DNA from: Bacillota bacterium
Lineage (GTDB): Bacteria > Bacillota > UBA4882 > UBA8346
DNA length: 58,594 nt
Assembly: GCA_023401925.1 (NCBI GenBank)
Contig: JAEXDA010000067.1
Coordinates: forward strand, 1-58,594
Direction of reading: 5' to 3'
The position numbers were made by a program, and so were the translations under genes. The notes beneath the pieces are model-generated. The model made no database searches. It was not told the DNA's origin and saw nothing but the letters and a program-made list of their open reading frames with translations. Each line of letters opens with the position of its first letter. The stretch's first letter is position 1. Of this stretch, positions 24,859-35,000 are shown in pieces.

Positions 24859-25371
24859 ATGAAAAAATTTTATGAAAATATCTGTAAGGTTGAAGTTTGG
24901 ATAGTAATGGCCTCTTTGGCTATTCTGACTGCATTGGTGTTCTTGTCGGCGATTGCACGATGTTTCCATTATCCAATCGCTTGGGCGGTTGATGTGGCGA
25001 CCTTCTTTTTTGCCTGGTGTGTTTTTCTGGGTGGCGATATCGCAATGCGAAGCGACAAATTGGTTAGTATCGACGTCCTTACATGCAGACTGCCTAAAAA
25101 TGTTCAGAAATATCTTCAAGTGACCAATTATGTTATTATTGGCGTATTTCTGGCATTTTTGATCGGATACGGCTTGATGCTTTCCTATACGACCCGCTTG
25201 AGAACTTTTCAAGGGCTCCCCAGTTTCAGCTATACCTGGGTTACTCTCAGTGTGCCTGTTGGATGTATCTTGATGCTGGTTAGCGCGATTCGCAAGATTA
25301 AAATATTATTTTCAAAAACTAATACGGGCGAACAGATAAAACAAGAAGGAACCGTCACTGAGTTGATTTAG
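24859..25371 (+). CDS. dctQ: TRAP transporter small membrane subunit DctQ
   Basis: A 170-residue four-helix membrane protein. Hydrophobic segments lie near residues 12-33, 45-65, 88-110 and 128-148. 'FAWCVFLGGDIAMRSDKLVSIDVL' type sequence (split: FAWCVFLGGDIAMR) between helices 2 and 3 is characteristic of DctQ. It pairs with DctM to form the sodium-driven permease. GGGGTGA precedes ATG. Confidence 0.9.
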   Translation: MKKFYENICKVEVWIVMASLAILTALVFLSAIARCFHYPIAWAVDVATFFFAWCVFLGGDIAMRSDKLVSIDVLTCRLPKNVQKYLQVTNYVIIGVFLAFLIGYGLMLSYTTRLRTFQGLPSFSYTWVTLSVPVGCILMLVSAIRKIKILFSKTNTGEQIKQEGTVTELI

Positions 25372-25416
25372 GCTTTTTTATCATGGCAGTAGGAAGGAAA
25401 GGGAGGATCAAAAGAT

Positions 25417-26703
25417 ATGACAATAGTTTTAGGTTTGTTTTTATTGTTTATGCTGATGGGAATGCCGGTGGCTTTTGCAATAGGTATTTCAGGAACTGTT
25501 TTTTTTCTGCAGCAATCAACATTGCCATTTACCATACCTGCCCAATTGGTGATTACGCAGACCCAAAGCTTTACCTTACTTGCAATTCCGCTGTTTGTTT
25601 TCGCCGGTAACCTGTTGAATGAAACGGGCATTACCCATAGGTTGATGAAGCTTTCATCGGTACTGGCGGGTCATTTGCGCGCCGGATTAGCCCAGGTTAA
25701 TGTGGTGTTAGCGACAATGATGGGCGGTATTACAGGTTCGGCCATTGCCGACGCTTCCATGCAAGGGCGCGTGCTGGGTCCGGGTATGCTTGAAAGAGGT
25801 TATTCCAAAGGATTTGCGGCAGGCATCATCGGCTGTGGTTCATTAATCGTTACCATGATTCCGCCGGGGATTGGGCTTGTTTTGTATGGGAGCATCGGCG
25901 AGGTTTCCATCGGCCGGCTTTTCACAGCCGGTGTAGTACCCGGTCTGTTGATGGCGATTTTTATGATGGCCGGGGTGGCGTTTACCGCCAGGAAAAAAGG
26001 TTATCGCCCGGAAAGGGAACAACGGGCTTCTCTGAAAGAAGTTGCAACCACTTTTATCGATTGCATCTGGGCTTTTCTTTTTCCGATTATGTTGATCGCC
26101 GGATTACGGTTCGGGCTATTTACCCCTTCGGAGGCCGGAGCTTTTGCCGTAGTCTATGCGATTGTGGTTGGTATCATTGCCTACAAGGAGTTCACCTGGA
26201 GTAAGTTTGTCAAAACATTAGAGTTCACTGCTATTGATATCGGTATGATAATGCTCTTAATTGCTTTGTCGGCGATTTTCAGCTACGGGATAACCTGGGA
26301 GCGGTTACCTCAGGCATTAGCCCAATTTATGCTGGGGATATCCAATATTCCCTGGGTCATCATGTTGATTATTATCGCCTTTTTAGTTATCGCCGGAATG
26401 TTCATGGACTCAACGGTCCTGATTTTGTTACTTACTTCAATTCTGATTCCTGTAGCCAAACAGTTGAATATCGATTTGGTGCATTTTGGAATCGTGATGG
26501 TGTTAACGCTTACTATCGGGCTTTTGACGCCGCCGGTAGGCGTGGTAATGTATATTGTTTGTTCCATATTCGAATGTTCGATTTGGGAGTTTGTCAAAGA
26601 ATCCTGGATATTTATACTGGCCGTCCTGCTTGTCATTATTGGAGTCATCTTTTTCCCGGAACTCGTTTTGTTCCTTCCCAATTTGATCTTTGGAAGGGGA
26701 TAA
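25417..26703 (+). CDS. dctM: TRAP transporter large membrane subunit DctM
   Basis: A 428-residue permease with about 11-12 hydrophobic segments. DctM-type marks: 'LLAIPLFVFAGNLLNETGI' (about 50-68), 'GGITGSAIADASMQGRVL' (about 106-123), 'GIIGCGSLIVTMIPPGIGL', 'FTPSEAGAFAVVYAI' and 'MFMDSTVLILLLTSILIP'. It is the cation-coupled transport subunit and sits 45 bases after dctQ. AGGGAGGA upstream. Complete and of normal length. Confidence 0.95.
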   Translation: MTIVLGLFLLFMLMGMPVAFAIGISGTVFFLQQSTLPFTIPAQLVITQTQSFTLLAIPLFVFAGNLLNETGITHRLMKLSSVLAGHLRAGLAQVNVVLATMMGGITGSAIADASMQGRVLGPGMLERGYSKGFAAGIIGCGSLIVTMIPPGIGLVLYGSIGEVSIGRLFTAGVVPGLLMAIFMMAGVAFTARKKGYRPEREQRASLKEVATTFIDCIWAFLFPIMLIAGLRFGLFTPSEAGAFAVVYAIVVGIIAYKEFTWSKFVKTLEFTAIDIGMIMLLIALSAIFSYGITWERLPQALAQFMLGISNIPWVIMLIIIAFLVIAGMFMDSTVLILLLTSILIPVAKQLNIDLVHFGIVMVLTLTIGLLTPPVGVVMYIVCSIFECSIWEFVKESWIFILAVLLVIIGVIFFPELVLFLPNLIFGRG

Positions 26704-26877
26704 TTAAAAGCAGCCGAATTTATAGGACTTTTAGAATTTCGCCGGGCTGGGGCGGGATGTCGGCTTAATGGTTCGGCGAAACTTTCCATTATTTTGTATT
26801 TCCCATATCTATCTGCCAAAATGTAGTAAGGTTGCAGAGATGATATTGACTTGAAATATGGTTTTTTGGAGGTACCC

Positions 26878-27636
26878 ATGGATTTTTCCAACAAGGCCGT
26901 GCTGATAACCGGTGCGGGAGAAGGCATAGGCCGGGCGGTTGCGATCCAGTTCGCTAAAGCTGGCGCTAAAGTGGCGATTAATTCATTGAGGCCCCGTTAT
27001 GGGGAAGAAACTTTGGAATATGTCAAAAAAGAAGGAGCCGAGGGTCTATATATCCAAGGTGACGTTTCAGTTGCCGCTGATGCGGAAAGAATGGTCCGCG
27101 AGAGTGTGAAAGCCTTTGGCAGAATTGATATTTTAATCAATAACGCCGGGATTGTCTTGCCAGGCAGAGTTGACAACATGACGGAGGAAGATTTTGAAAA
27201 AACCATGAATGTCAACGTAAAAGGGGTGTTTTTGGTATCCAAATACGCGATCTTGGCGATGAGACAGTCAGGTGGAGGCGTTATTGTGAATAATGCTTCG
27301 GCTGCCGCTTTGAAAGGCGTAATGGACCGGAGCGCTTATAGCGCCTCGAAAGGGGCTGTAATATCATTGACCAAAGCAATGGCGGCCGATTATATCCGGG
27401 AAAACATTCGGGTGAATTGTGTCTGTCCCGGAACGACTGCTACCCCATCACTCAATGAAAGAATGCAGGCTTTTGCCGATCCCGGGGCCGCTTTAAACGC
27501 CTTTATAGCCAGACAGCCCATGGGCCGTTTGGGAACAGAGGAAGAAATCGCGCAAGCGTTTTTGTTTGCATGTTGCGACGAGGCGGCATTCATGGACGGC
27601 AGCGTAATTACGATTGATGGTGGCATGACCTTATAA
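26878..27636 (+). CDS. SDR-family oxidoreductase (2-keto-3-deoxy-sugar-acid dehydrogenase-like)
   Basis: A 252-residue short-chain dehydrogenase: 'TGAGEGIGRAVAIQFAKAG' (NAD(P) site), 'LINNAGIV', Ser in 'IVNNASAAALKG', Y-x-x-x-K in 'SAYSASKGAVISL', and the C-terminal 'DGSVITIDGGMTL'. 'CPGTTATPSLNERM' and 'ARQPMGRLGTEEEIA' resemble 2-keto-3-deoxy-L-fuconate dehydrogenases, so oxidation of a deoxy-sugar acid is plausible but not certain. ATG 26878 follows TTGGAGGT; an in-frame TTG at 26851 is rejected. It is the fifth structural element of the TRAP operon. Confidence 0.8.
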   Translation: MDFSNKAVLITGAGEGIGRAVAIQFAKAGAKVAINSLRPRYGEETLEYVKKEGAEGLYIQGDVSVAADAERMVRESVKAFGRIDILINNAGIVLPGRVDNMTEEDFEKTMNVNVKGVFLVSKYAILAMRQSGGGVIVNNASAAALKGVMDRSAYSASKGAVISLTKAMAADYIRENIRVNCVCPGTTATPSLNERMQAFADPGAALNAFIARQPMGRLGTEEEIAQAFLFACCDEAAFMDGSVITIDGGMTL

Positions 27637-27668
27637 GGTTTTTACTGATATGGATAGGGGGATAAGCT

Positions 27669-28412
27669 ATGACAGAACCGAAAGTGGCTATCATTACGGG
27701 CGGGGTTACCGGTATAGGGAATGCAATTGTTAAAGCTTCACTTAGAGAAGGGGTCATTGTTAATTTTTGTGATATTGATACCGATAGAGGCGGGGCTGTC
27801 CGCGATGAGTTGGCTGCGGGCGGGGGCAGAGTATTTTTCCGGTCGTGTGATGTCTCCGAAGAATCCCAAGTGCAGGCAGTGGTGGACCAGGTATATAGGG
27901 AATGCGGAAAAATCGATTATTTAGTGAACAATGCCGGCATTATCCGGCGGAAAACCGGAGCGGGAATTAGTGTTGCCGATTGGGACATCGTTTTTAAGGT
28001 GAATGTCCGCGGGTCTTTCCTTTTTTGTCGATATGTATCGGAACGTATGATAGCACAAAAATGCGGGAAAATCGTTAACGTCTCTTCCATCGCCGGAAAG
28101 ATAGGGGATATTACCTCCGCTCCCGGTTATGGTCCTTCAAAGGCTGCCATAGACTGCATGACGAAAACTTTTGCCCGGGAACTTGCATCCTATGGTATTA
28201 CTGTTAATGGGGTGGCGCCGCATGCCATCGCCACAGAAATGAGCTCCCAATGGTCTGAAGAAAAGCGGAAGGCCATCATCGAGTCAATTCCCTTGAAGCG
28301 TTTGGGCAGGCCGGAAGAAGTGGCTGCCGCAGTTTTATTTTTGTTATCGGACGGGGCCGATTTCATCACCGGAGAAATTATTGATGTCAATGGTGGTTTT
28401 CTAATGGATTGA
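27669..28412 (+). CDS. SDR-family oxidoreductase
   Basis: A 247-residue short-chain dehydrogenase with 'TGGVTGIGNAIVKASLREG', 'VNNAGIIRRKTG', Ser in 'IVNVSSIAGKIGD', Y-x-x-x-K in 'GYGPSKAAIDCMTK', and the end 'TGEIIDVNGGFLMD'. An Asp in 'FCDIDTDRGG' after beta-2 suggests preference for NAD over NADP. It belongs to the FabG/KduD-like bulk of the family, so the substrate cannot be named. AGGGGGATAAG precedes ATG, 32 bases after the SDR above. Confidence 0.85.
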   Translation: MTEPKVAIITGGVTGIGNAIVKASLREGVIVNFCDIDTDRGGAVRDELAAGGGRVFFRSCDVSEESQVQAVVDQVYRECGKIDYLVNNAGIIRRKTGAGISVADWDIVFKVNVRGSFLFCRYVSERMIAQKCGKIVNVSSIAGKIGDITSAPGYGPSKAAIDCMTKTFARELASYGITVNGVAPHAIATEMSSQWSEEKRKAIIESIPLKRLGRPEEVAAAVLFLLSDGADFITGEIIDVNGGFLMD

Positions 28413-28613
28413 TATCCTGTTCCAGTCCTAATTTTTTTGAAATCAGTTTCATTCAGTATTTGATAAGAAGCGTTGTGTTAAGAAAAATTTTGAAAAGGCA
28501 ATAAAATGGATGAAAGTAGCTATCATGATTTCCATCTGTAACCACAGGGCAATCAGGGTGTTGATAAAAAGCCAGGTATTCGACGGGCGGAGATTACGAG
28601 GAGGAAACTCAAA

Positions 28614-30071
28614 TTGGTTAAGAATTACGATGTGCTGATTATCGGTGCGGGCGTGGTAGGCAGTGCAATCGCCCGTGAGCTGGCAAGGTGGGAATTGAAA
28701 ATCGGGGTTTTAGAAAAAAACCGCGATGTTTGCCTGGAAACCAGTGGGAGAAACTCCGCCGTAATCCATGGCGGATTTGCCTATGATCAAGGAACCCGTA
28801 AAGCGGAATGTTGTATCGAGGGTGTTTTGGAATTCGACCGGGTCGCCCGGGAACTGGATGTTCCATTCCGGCGCACCGGCAAAGTACTGGTTGGAAATAC
28901 CGCTGCAGATCACGAAAGCCTGCAAAAGACGATTGCCAATGGAAAGATAAACGGCAGTATCGGACTGGAAATGATCGATAAAGAGCGTCTTAAAGAGCTT
29001 GTTCCGGCGGTAAATGGCGAGTTCGCCATGCTTTCGCCGATGAGTGGGATCGTTGATCCTTTTCAATACACTGTCGCTTTGGCGGAAAACGCCAAGACCA
29101 ACGGGGTTGATTTTTATTTTAACCATGAGGTGACAGGCATTCGGCTTCAAGCCGGGGGTACATACACCATTGAGACCGCGGAGGGAGATTTCCAGACCCG
29201 TTGGATTGTGAACAGCGCTGGGCTTGGCGCTGTTAAAATCTCGGAAATGATCGGCATTTCCGGATACATGATCGGGGGCACCAAGGGTGATTACATTATT
29301 TTGGATAAAAAAGTCGGACCGTTACTGCCTATGCCGGTCTACCCCGTTCCCAGCAATACCTATATGGGGATCCATGTAACTCCGACCATTGATGGTAATG
29401 TGATCGTCGGTCCTAATGCCGATGATGTCAGTAATAGTGATTGCAGTTATTACGGAGTACCACAACGGAATATGGATTACTTGGCGGAGAGCGCTTCCGC
29501 TTTGTGGCCTCATATCCATAAGTCCGATTATATCCGCAACTATGCGGGTATTCAGACCACCTGGATGAAAGGCAAGGACATCGTGAAAGATTTTGTGATT
29601 GAAGTCCGTCCGGAAGCCCCTCATGCTATCAATCTAATCGGTATTGAGTCGCCGGGGCTCACTGGCGCATTGCCGATTGCGCGCCGTGCTGTTAAACTAT
29701 TGACCGACCGGGAAACTTTGCGGCCCAACCTAAATTTCAATCCGAACCGGACAGGGATTGTCCGGTTTGCCGCGCAAAGCGATGAGCAAAAGGCTCGTTT
29801 GATTGAGGAAAACCCCGACTATGGGGAGATCATCTGTCGCTGCGAGTCGGTAACCAAAGCAGAGATTTTGCAGGCAGTGCATAATTGTTTGGGGGTGGAT
29901 ACCATGACCGGTGTAAAATACCGTACGCGTTCGATGATGGGCCGGTGTCAGGGAGGTTATTGTCAAATGAGAATCGCCCAAATTATCCAGGAAGAGCTTG
30001 GCAAGGAAGCTGCGGAAATACTTTATGCCCGTAATGGTTCCAATATGTTTATAGGCAAGGTGCGAGAATGA
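28614..30071 (+). CDS. GlpA-like FAD dehydrogenase, second copy in the TRAP operon
   Basis: A 485-residue paralogue of the protein at 4802. It has the FAD motif 'GAGVVGSAIARELARWEL' and the C-terminal BFD-like iron-sulfur domain with 'CRCESV' and 'GRCQGGYC'. Where the first copy has 'FAGLRAVSD', this one has 'YAGIQTTWMKG': the Arg expected to meet the substrate phosphate is lost. With a TRAP transporter and three SDRs beside it, it may oxidise an unphosphorylated 2-hydroxy acid or polyol instead of G3P. TTG start after GAGGAGGAA; it overlaps the next gene by four bases. Confidence 0.85.
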   Translation: MVKNYDVLIIGAGVVGSAIARELARWELKIGVLEKNRDVCLETSGRNSAVIHGGFAYDQGTRKAECCIEGVLEFDRVARELDVPFRRTGKVLVGNTAADHESLQKTIANGKINGSIGLEMIDKERLKELVPAVNGEFAMLSPMSGIVDPFQYTVALAENAKTNGVDFYFNHEVTGIRLQAGGTYTIETAEGDFQTRWIVNSAGLGAVKISEMIGISGYMIGGTKGDYIILDKKVGPLLPMPVYPVPSNTYMGIHVTPTIDGNVIVGPNADDVSNSDCSYYGVPQRNMDYLAESASALWPHIHKSDYIRNYAGIQTTWMKGKDIVKDFVIEVRPEAPHAINLIGIESPGLTGALPIARRAVKLLTDRETLRPNLNFNPNRTGIVRFAAQSDEQKARLIEENPDYGEIICRCESVTKAEILQAVHNCLGVDTMTGVKYRTRSMMGRCQGGYCQMRIAQIIQEELGKEAAEILYARNGSNMFIGKVRE

Positions 30072-31309
30072 ATAAGAGCAAAAAGGAAGTCATCATTATT
30101 GGTGGAGGACCGGCGGGCCTTGCAGCCGCCGGTAGGTTATACCGCAACGGAGTCCGGGATATTTTGATCATTGAACGCGAAAAAACTTTAGGCGGTATTT
30201 TGCGTCAGTGTATTCACGATGGCTTTGGTTTGACCCGCTTTAAGGAAATCCTGAGTGGGCCTGAATATGCACAGCGATTCATCGATGAGGTGGAGCAGCT
30301 GGGGATTCCTTATGTCACCGATACGACAGTTATTTCAGTTTCGCCTGACAAACAAGTTACGGCCGTATCCAGAGAAGGTTTGGTTACCTGGGAAGCCAAT
30401 GCGGTTATTTTGACGATGGGTTGCCGGGAACGTACTCGCGGTGCTTTAGGTATCCCGGGAGAACGGCCGGCAGGGGTAATGACTGCGGGAGTGGCCCAGT
30501 CGTACATGAACCTTCACAATAAAATGGTTGGTAAGAATATCGTGATTCTTGGGTCGGGAGATATTGGGATGATTATGGCGCGCCGTTTGACACTGGAAGG
30601 TGCAAATGTCAAAGCCGTATTTGAAATCCTTCCTTATCCCAGCGGTCTGCCCCGTAATATAGAGCAGTGTTTAAATGATTACAACATCCCGCTTTACCTT
30701 AGCCATACCGTGACCGATATTCATGGCCGTTCAAGGTTAACGGGGGTCACTGTTTCAGCAGTAGATGAAGGGCTGAAGCCGATTCCGGGAACTGAAAAAG
30801 AATATGAATGCGATACTTTAATTCTTTCGGTAGGGCTAATTCCTGAGAATGAGCTCTCGCTTGGGACGGGAGTCGAGTTGGATGCGCGTACCAAAGGAGC
30901 TGTTGTCGATGAGCATTACCAGACCAGGGTTCCAGGTGTGTTTGTAGCAGGGAATGTTTTGCATGTTCATGATTTGGTGGATTACGTTTCCATGGAGGCC
31001 GAAAATTTAGCCGATGCGGTGGCCCAATATGTAAGTGCAGGTAGCTTGCATCCCTGTAATATTCGGGTTTCAACCGGCCCCGAAATTGGTTATAGTATCC
31101 CGCAATATATAAGCGGAATGAAGGATGTTCAGCTTGCAATGCGCGTAAAACGGCCCTTCCGTGACTGTATCATCGAGGCGAAGCAGGGCGGGACTGTTGT
31201 TGGATCGGTTACACTTAAAAAAGCGGTACCTGCGGAAATGATTCATATTCCGGTAAATCATCTGTTGTTGCAAAACTCTGAGGATTTGGAGGTGCATTTG
31301 AAATGGTAA
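30068..31309 (+). CDS. FAD/NAD(P)-binding oxidoreductase, GlpB-like, second copy
   Basis: A 413-residue paralogue of the gene at 6262. It shows 'GGGPAGLAAAGRLYRNG', 'VILGSGDIGMIMARRL' and 'GVFVAGNVLHVHDLVD', and the 'TMGCRERTRGALG' loop (one of the two cysteines of the first copy is replaced by Thr). ATG overlaps the stop of the GlpA-like gene. It should take electrons from that subunit. Retention of a full trio in a different operon indicates the module is used with more than one substrate. Confidence 0.85.
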   Translation: MNKSKKEVIIIGGGPAGLAAAGRLYRNGVRDILIIEREKTLGGILRQCIHDGFGLTRFKEILSGPEYAQRFIDEVEQLGIPYVTDTTVISVSPDKQVTAVSREGLVTWEANAVILTMGCRERTRGALGIPGERPAGVMTAGVAQSYMNLHNKMVGKNIVILGSGDIGMIMARRLTLEGANVKAVFEILPYPSGLPRNIEQCLNDYNIPLYLSHTVTDIHGRSRLTGVTVSAVDEGLKPIPGTEKEYECDTLILSVGLIPENELSLGTGVELDARTKGAVVDEHYQTRVPGVFVAGNVLHVHDLVDYVSMEAENLADAVAQYVSAGSLHPCNIRVSTGPEIGYSIPQYISGMKDVQLAMRVKRPFRDCIIEAKQGGTVVGSVTLKKAVPAEMIHIPVNHLLLQNSEDLEVHLKW

Positions 31310-31665
31310 AGGAGTATACTTGTATTATTTGTCCAAATAGCTGCGAATTAAAGGTCGAATTTGAAAATGGCAAGATTTTGGAACTTCAAGGTGCATCCTG
31401 TAAACGGGGGCAAAAGTATGTTGAACAGGAATTGACCGATCCGCAGCGGAATATAGCCACCTCCATTCTGCTTGAGAACGGCGATTTGCCGTTGGTAAGT
31501 GTAAGGCTTTCCAAGCCCGTCCCCAAAAACAAAATCTTCGATGTCATGGCGGAAATCAAACAGAGCCGTTTGCAAGCGCCCGTGAGTATAGGACAGGTGG
31601 CCATTGCCAATGTGTTGGGCCTCGGCAGTGATGTTATTGTCACGAAAAATGTAGCCGCGAAATAG
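31303..31665 (+). CDS. DUF1667 protein, second copy
   Basis: A 120-residue DUF1667 protein with 'CIICPNSC' (residues 7-14) and 'SCKRG' (about residue 34), and 'VSVRLSKPVPKNK' matching the copy at 7527. Both copies keep four cysteines in the same places, which fits a bound cluster. It overlaps the previous gene by seven bases, with TTGGAGGTG upstream. It ends the operon. Confidence 0.85.
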   Translation: MVKEYTCIICPNSCELKVEFENGKILELQGASCKRGQKYVEQELTDPQRNIATSILLENGDLPLVSVRLSKPVPKNKIFDVMAEIKQSRLQAPVSIGQVAIANVLGLGSDVIVTKNVAAK

Positions 31666-31833
31666 GAGACAACCGCTAAGTAATTTAAATTCAGTAAGAA
31701 AAAATTCTTTGGATATGTTCATTTCTAGATATCGTATTTTTTTATTCTGCTTGCGACTGCGCAAGGAGTTTGCTTTTGGGACAGCTCTTTCATTAAAAAG
31801 AATCCCTTACAAAAAAGGGAAGAAATAAATCAC

Positions 31834-31868
31834 AAACCTCTGTTCATTTTATAGAACGGAGGTTTTTT
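31834..31868 (+). terminator. Intrinsic terminator of the TRAP/dehydrogenase operon
   Basis: AAACCTC (31834-31840) pairs with GAGGTTT (31859-31865), with an inner GTTC/GAAC stem, then a T run. A smaller TCCCTT/AAGGGA hairpin lies just before (31803-31820). Nothing else is seen in the rest of the 31666-32033 gap apart from the next ribosome site. Confidence 0.85.
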
Positions 31869-32033
31869 ATTATGCCATATCACCTATCTAGATTATTAGA
31901 AAACAAATAATTCGTATAGTAGGGAGAATGATTTTTTTAAAAAAAACCGAATATCATCCCATTACTTAAAAAATTGAGAAATTTCTATTAACCCATTGGA
32001 TATTGAAATTATTGATGCCTTGGAGGTGATTGC

Positions 32034-35000
32034 ATGTTGGCCAACAGCCCCAAAAGAATGGTTGGATTTTATGAAACTCTTATTGAAAATATTCATTTTC
32101 ATCTAGCTTATCTGGACAAGAATTTCAATTTTATCATTGTGAACTCCGCTTACGCAAAGGGTTCGGGTCATACGAAAGAAGAATTGATTGGGCATAATCA
32201 TTTTGATTGGTTTTCCAATCAAGAAAATCGGGAGTTATTTGAACGAGCCCGTGATACGGGACGACAAATTGAATATAGGGCTAAGTCCTTTGAATATGCG
32301 GATCAGCCTTGGCGGGGAGTTACATACTGGAATTGGGCCTTAACGCCTATAAAGGATGATTCCGGTGTGGTTTCGGGATTTGTTTTAACGGCAGATGATG
32401 TCACTGAACAGGAAAAGTCAAAATCACGTTTGGAAGAGGAAATTAATCAGCGTCAAATTGACCAAAGCAGAATTAAATACCTGGCTTCCTATCCTGAACA
32501 AAACCCTAATCCAGTCATGGATCTGGATTTAAGCGGCAATATCCGCTACATTAACCGGACAGCAAACATATTATTTCCAGAATTAAGCAGTCAAGGACTA
32601 AAACATCCTTGGCTGGCTTATTGGAATGATATCGTTAACCATTTTATTCACGGGACGGATGATACCTTTATTCGGGACGTAATGTTAGACGAGTACCATT
32701 ATTATCAACAGGTATTTTATTATTCCGCTTCAGGGCATTTTATCCGGATTTATGGTTTCGATATCACAAAACGTAAACATTTAGAGAAAATTTTGCAAAA
32801 GAACAATGAAAGGCTGGCAATATTGGCTGATTCGGCTAATGTTTTGCTGTCCAATGCAAAACCCGACAGTATGATTCAAACCATTGCCGACCGGGTTATG
32901 CGTCACCTTCAGTGTGATGTCTTTTTTAACTATATTGTTGATGAAAGCAAGGGGCGATTGCGACTTAATGCCTATGCCGGAGTTTCCGCCGGATTTGCCG
33001 GGAAAATTGAATGGCTGGATTACGGGGTGGCAATTTGTGGATGCGTTGCCCGGGATGGTTGCCGGATTATTTCAGGAAACATCCCGGAAAACGGTGACCC
33101 AGGGGCCGACCTGGTCCGTTCCCTGGGAATTAAGGCCTATGCGTGCCAACCGTTATGCTTGGGAGAAAAGATCGTCGGTACCTTGTCCTTTGGTACCCGT
33201 TCCCGGAATGGTTTTACCGTTGATGAACTTGAACTAATCAAAACTGTAGCCGACCAGGTGTCCATCGCCAAGCAACGAATGCAGATGGAAGATACAATCC
33301 GGGCTTCTGAAGAAAATTACCGCCGGATGATTGAAACCGCCAACGAGGGTATCGTGATTTGTAATTCCGATGATAGCATTAGTTTTGTGAACCAAAGAAT
33401 GGCGGAAATGCTGGGGCATACAAGTGAAGAATTGGTAGGAAGAAAGAGTTCGGAATTTTTGGAGCGGGACCAAGAAGACAATCCGATTGAAACTGGGGTT
33501 GGCCGGAAAGGAGATCTTAAAATCCTTCGAGAGGTTAATTTTCGCCGTAAGGATGGTTCGTCTCTATGGACTGTTGCCAGTGTTTCTCTATTAGCTGACA
33601 GTCAGGGAGAATCCATGGGTAGTCTCATCATGTATACTGATATTACCGATTATAAACGGGTTAATGAAGAACGGGAACAATTATTACGAAGGATACAGGA
33701 AGCCTTTAGTAACGCGGAACATAACCGTGCGCAACTCGAAGCGATTTTTACTGCGCAGAAAGATGTCATTCTTCTCTACGATACTGGGATGAATGTATTG
33801 AGAGCTAATCCTAGTTTTCTTGCAAATTATGGTTTTAATCCCGTAGGGTTCAACGTTAAAGATATTATTCGGCGGGTATCTTGCCGTTGGCTTGATGGCC
33901 GGCCATTCTTACTGGAGGAACAACCTACACTCCGGGCGCTACGGGGTGAAAAAGTAACTAGCGCTTTTTTTACTGTCAAGAAATGCGACGGCTCTGAGGC
34001 GATAGTTGAGACATCGTCAGGACCTACATGGGAAGGAAAAGATATCACGGGATCAGTAACCGTGTGGCATGATATTACGGAACGTAAACAGGCGGAAGAA
34101 TTGCTGGAGAGAGCCAAAAACCAGGCAATTAATGATAAGAATCGCTTTCAAGCAGTGATGGAGGCATTGCCGGTTGGCGTTGCCATAACAGATGAATGCG
34201 GAGGCAACGTACAATCGAATTATACTTTCGGGCAAATCTGGGGTGGAGAGTGTCCTAGGGTCGAAGTAATTTCTGATTATGCCGCATACAAAGCCTGGTG
34301 GGTGGACTCGGGTCAAACGGTTCAACCGGAGGAATGGGCATCGGCACGGGCGGTCTGGAACGGTGAAACAGTTATCGGGCAACAAATGAAGATCAGGCGG
34401 TTCGATGGGACATATCGGTTTATATTGAACAGTGCCGCACCGATTTATGATGTCCGGGGGGAGATTGCTGGCAGTGCAATGGCGATCCAGGATATTACCC
34501 CCCTCAAGCAGTTTGAAGAAATCTTACAAAGTAAACAAGACGAACTGGCGGTTGCCAATGAAGAGTTACAGGCCCAGCAGGAGGAAGTGATCGTTATCAA
34601 TGAAGAGCTCCATACCCAACAGGAGAAGTTAAATATTACTTATCAGGAATTGCAGTCTCAGGCGGAGGCAAACTGGAGATATGCCGAGACTACGGCCCAG
34701 GCCCTTTATGAAGCAAAACAGCGGGCAGTTGAGCTGGATGCCACGATTGCTTCTATCGCCGCAGGGGTATTGATTGTCGATCACTTGGGGAATGTTATTC
34801 GGATTAATGAATTTGCCCGGAATTTACTGGGGTATGCCGGTGAAGATCTCAAACTGCCGTTTCAGGAGCGTGTTGCCAAGTTAAATTTGATAAAAACAGA
34901 CGGTCTTCCTTATCCCATCAATGAACTACCCTTATACCGTGCCCTGCAGGGAGAGATCATTCGCGATGAAGAAATGAAGATTCAAAAATTATTTGATAAG

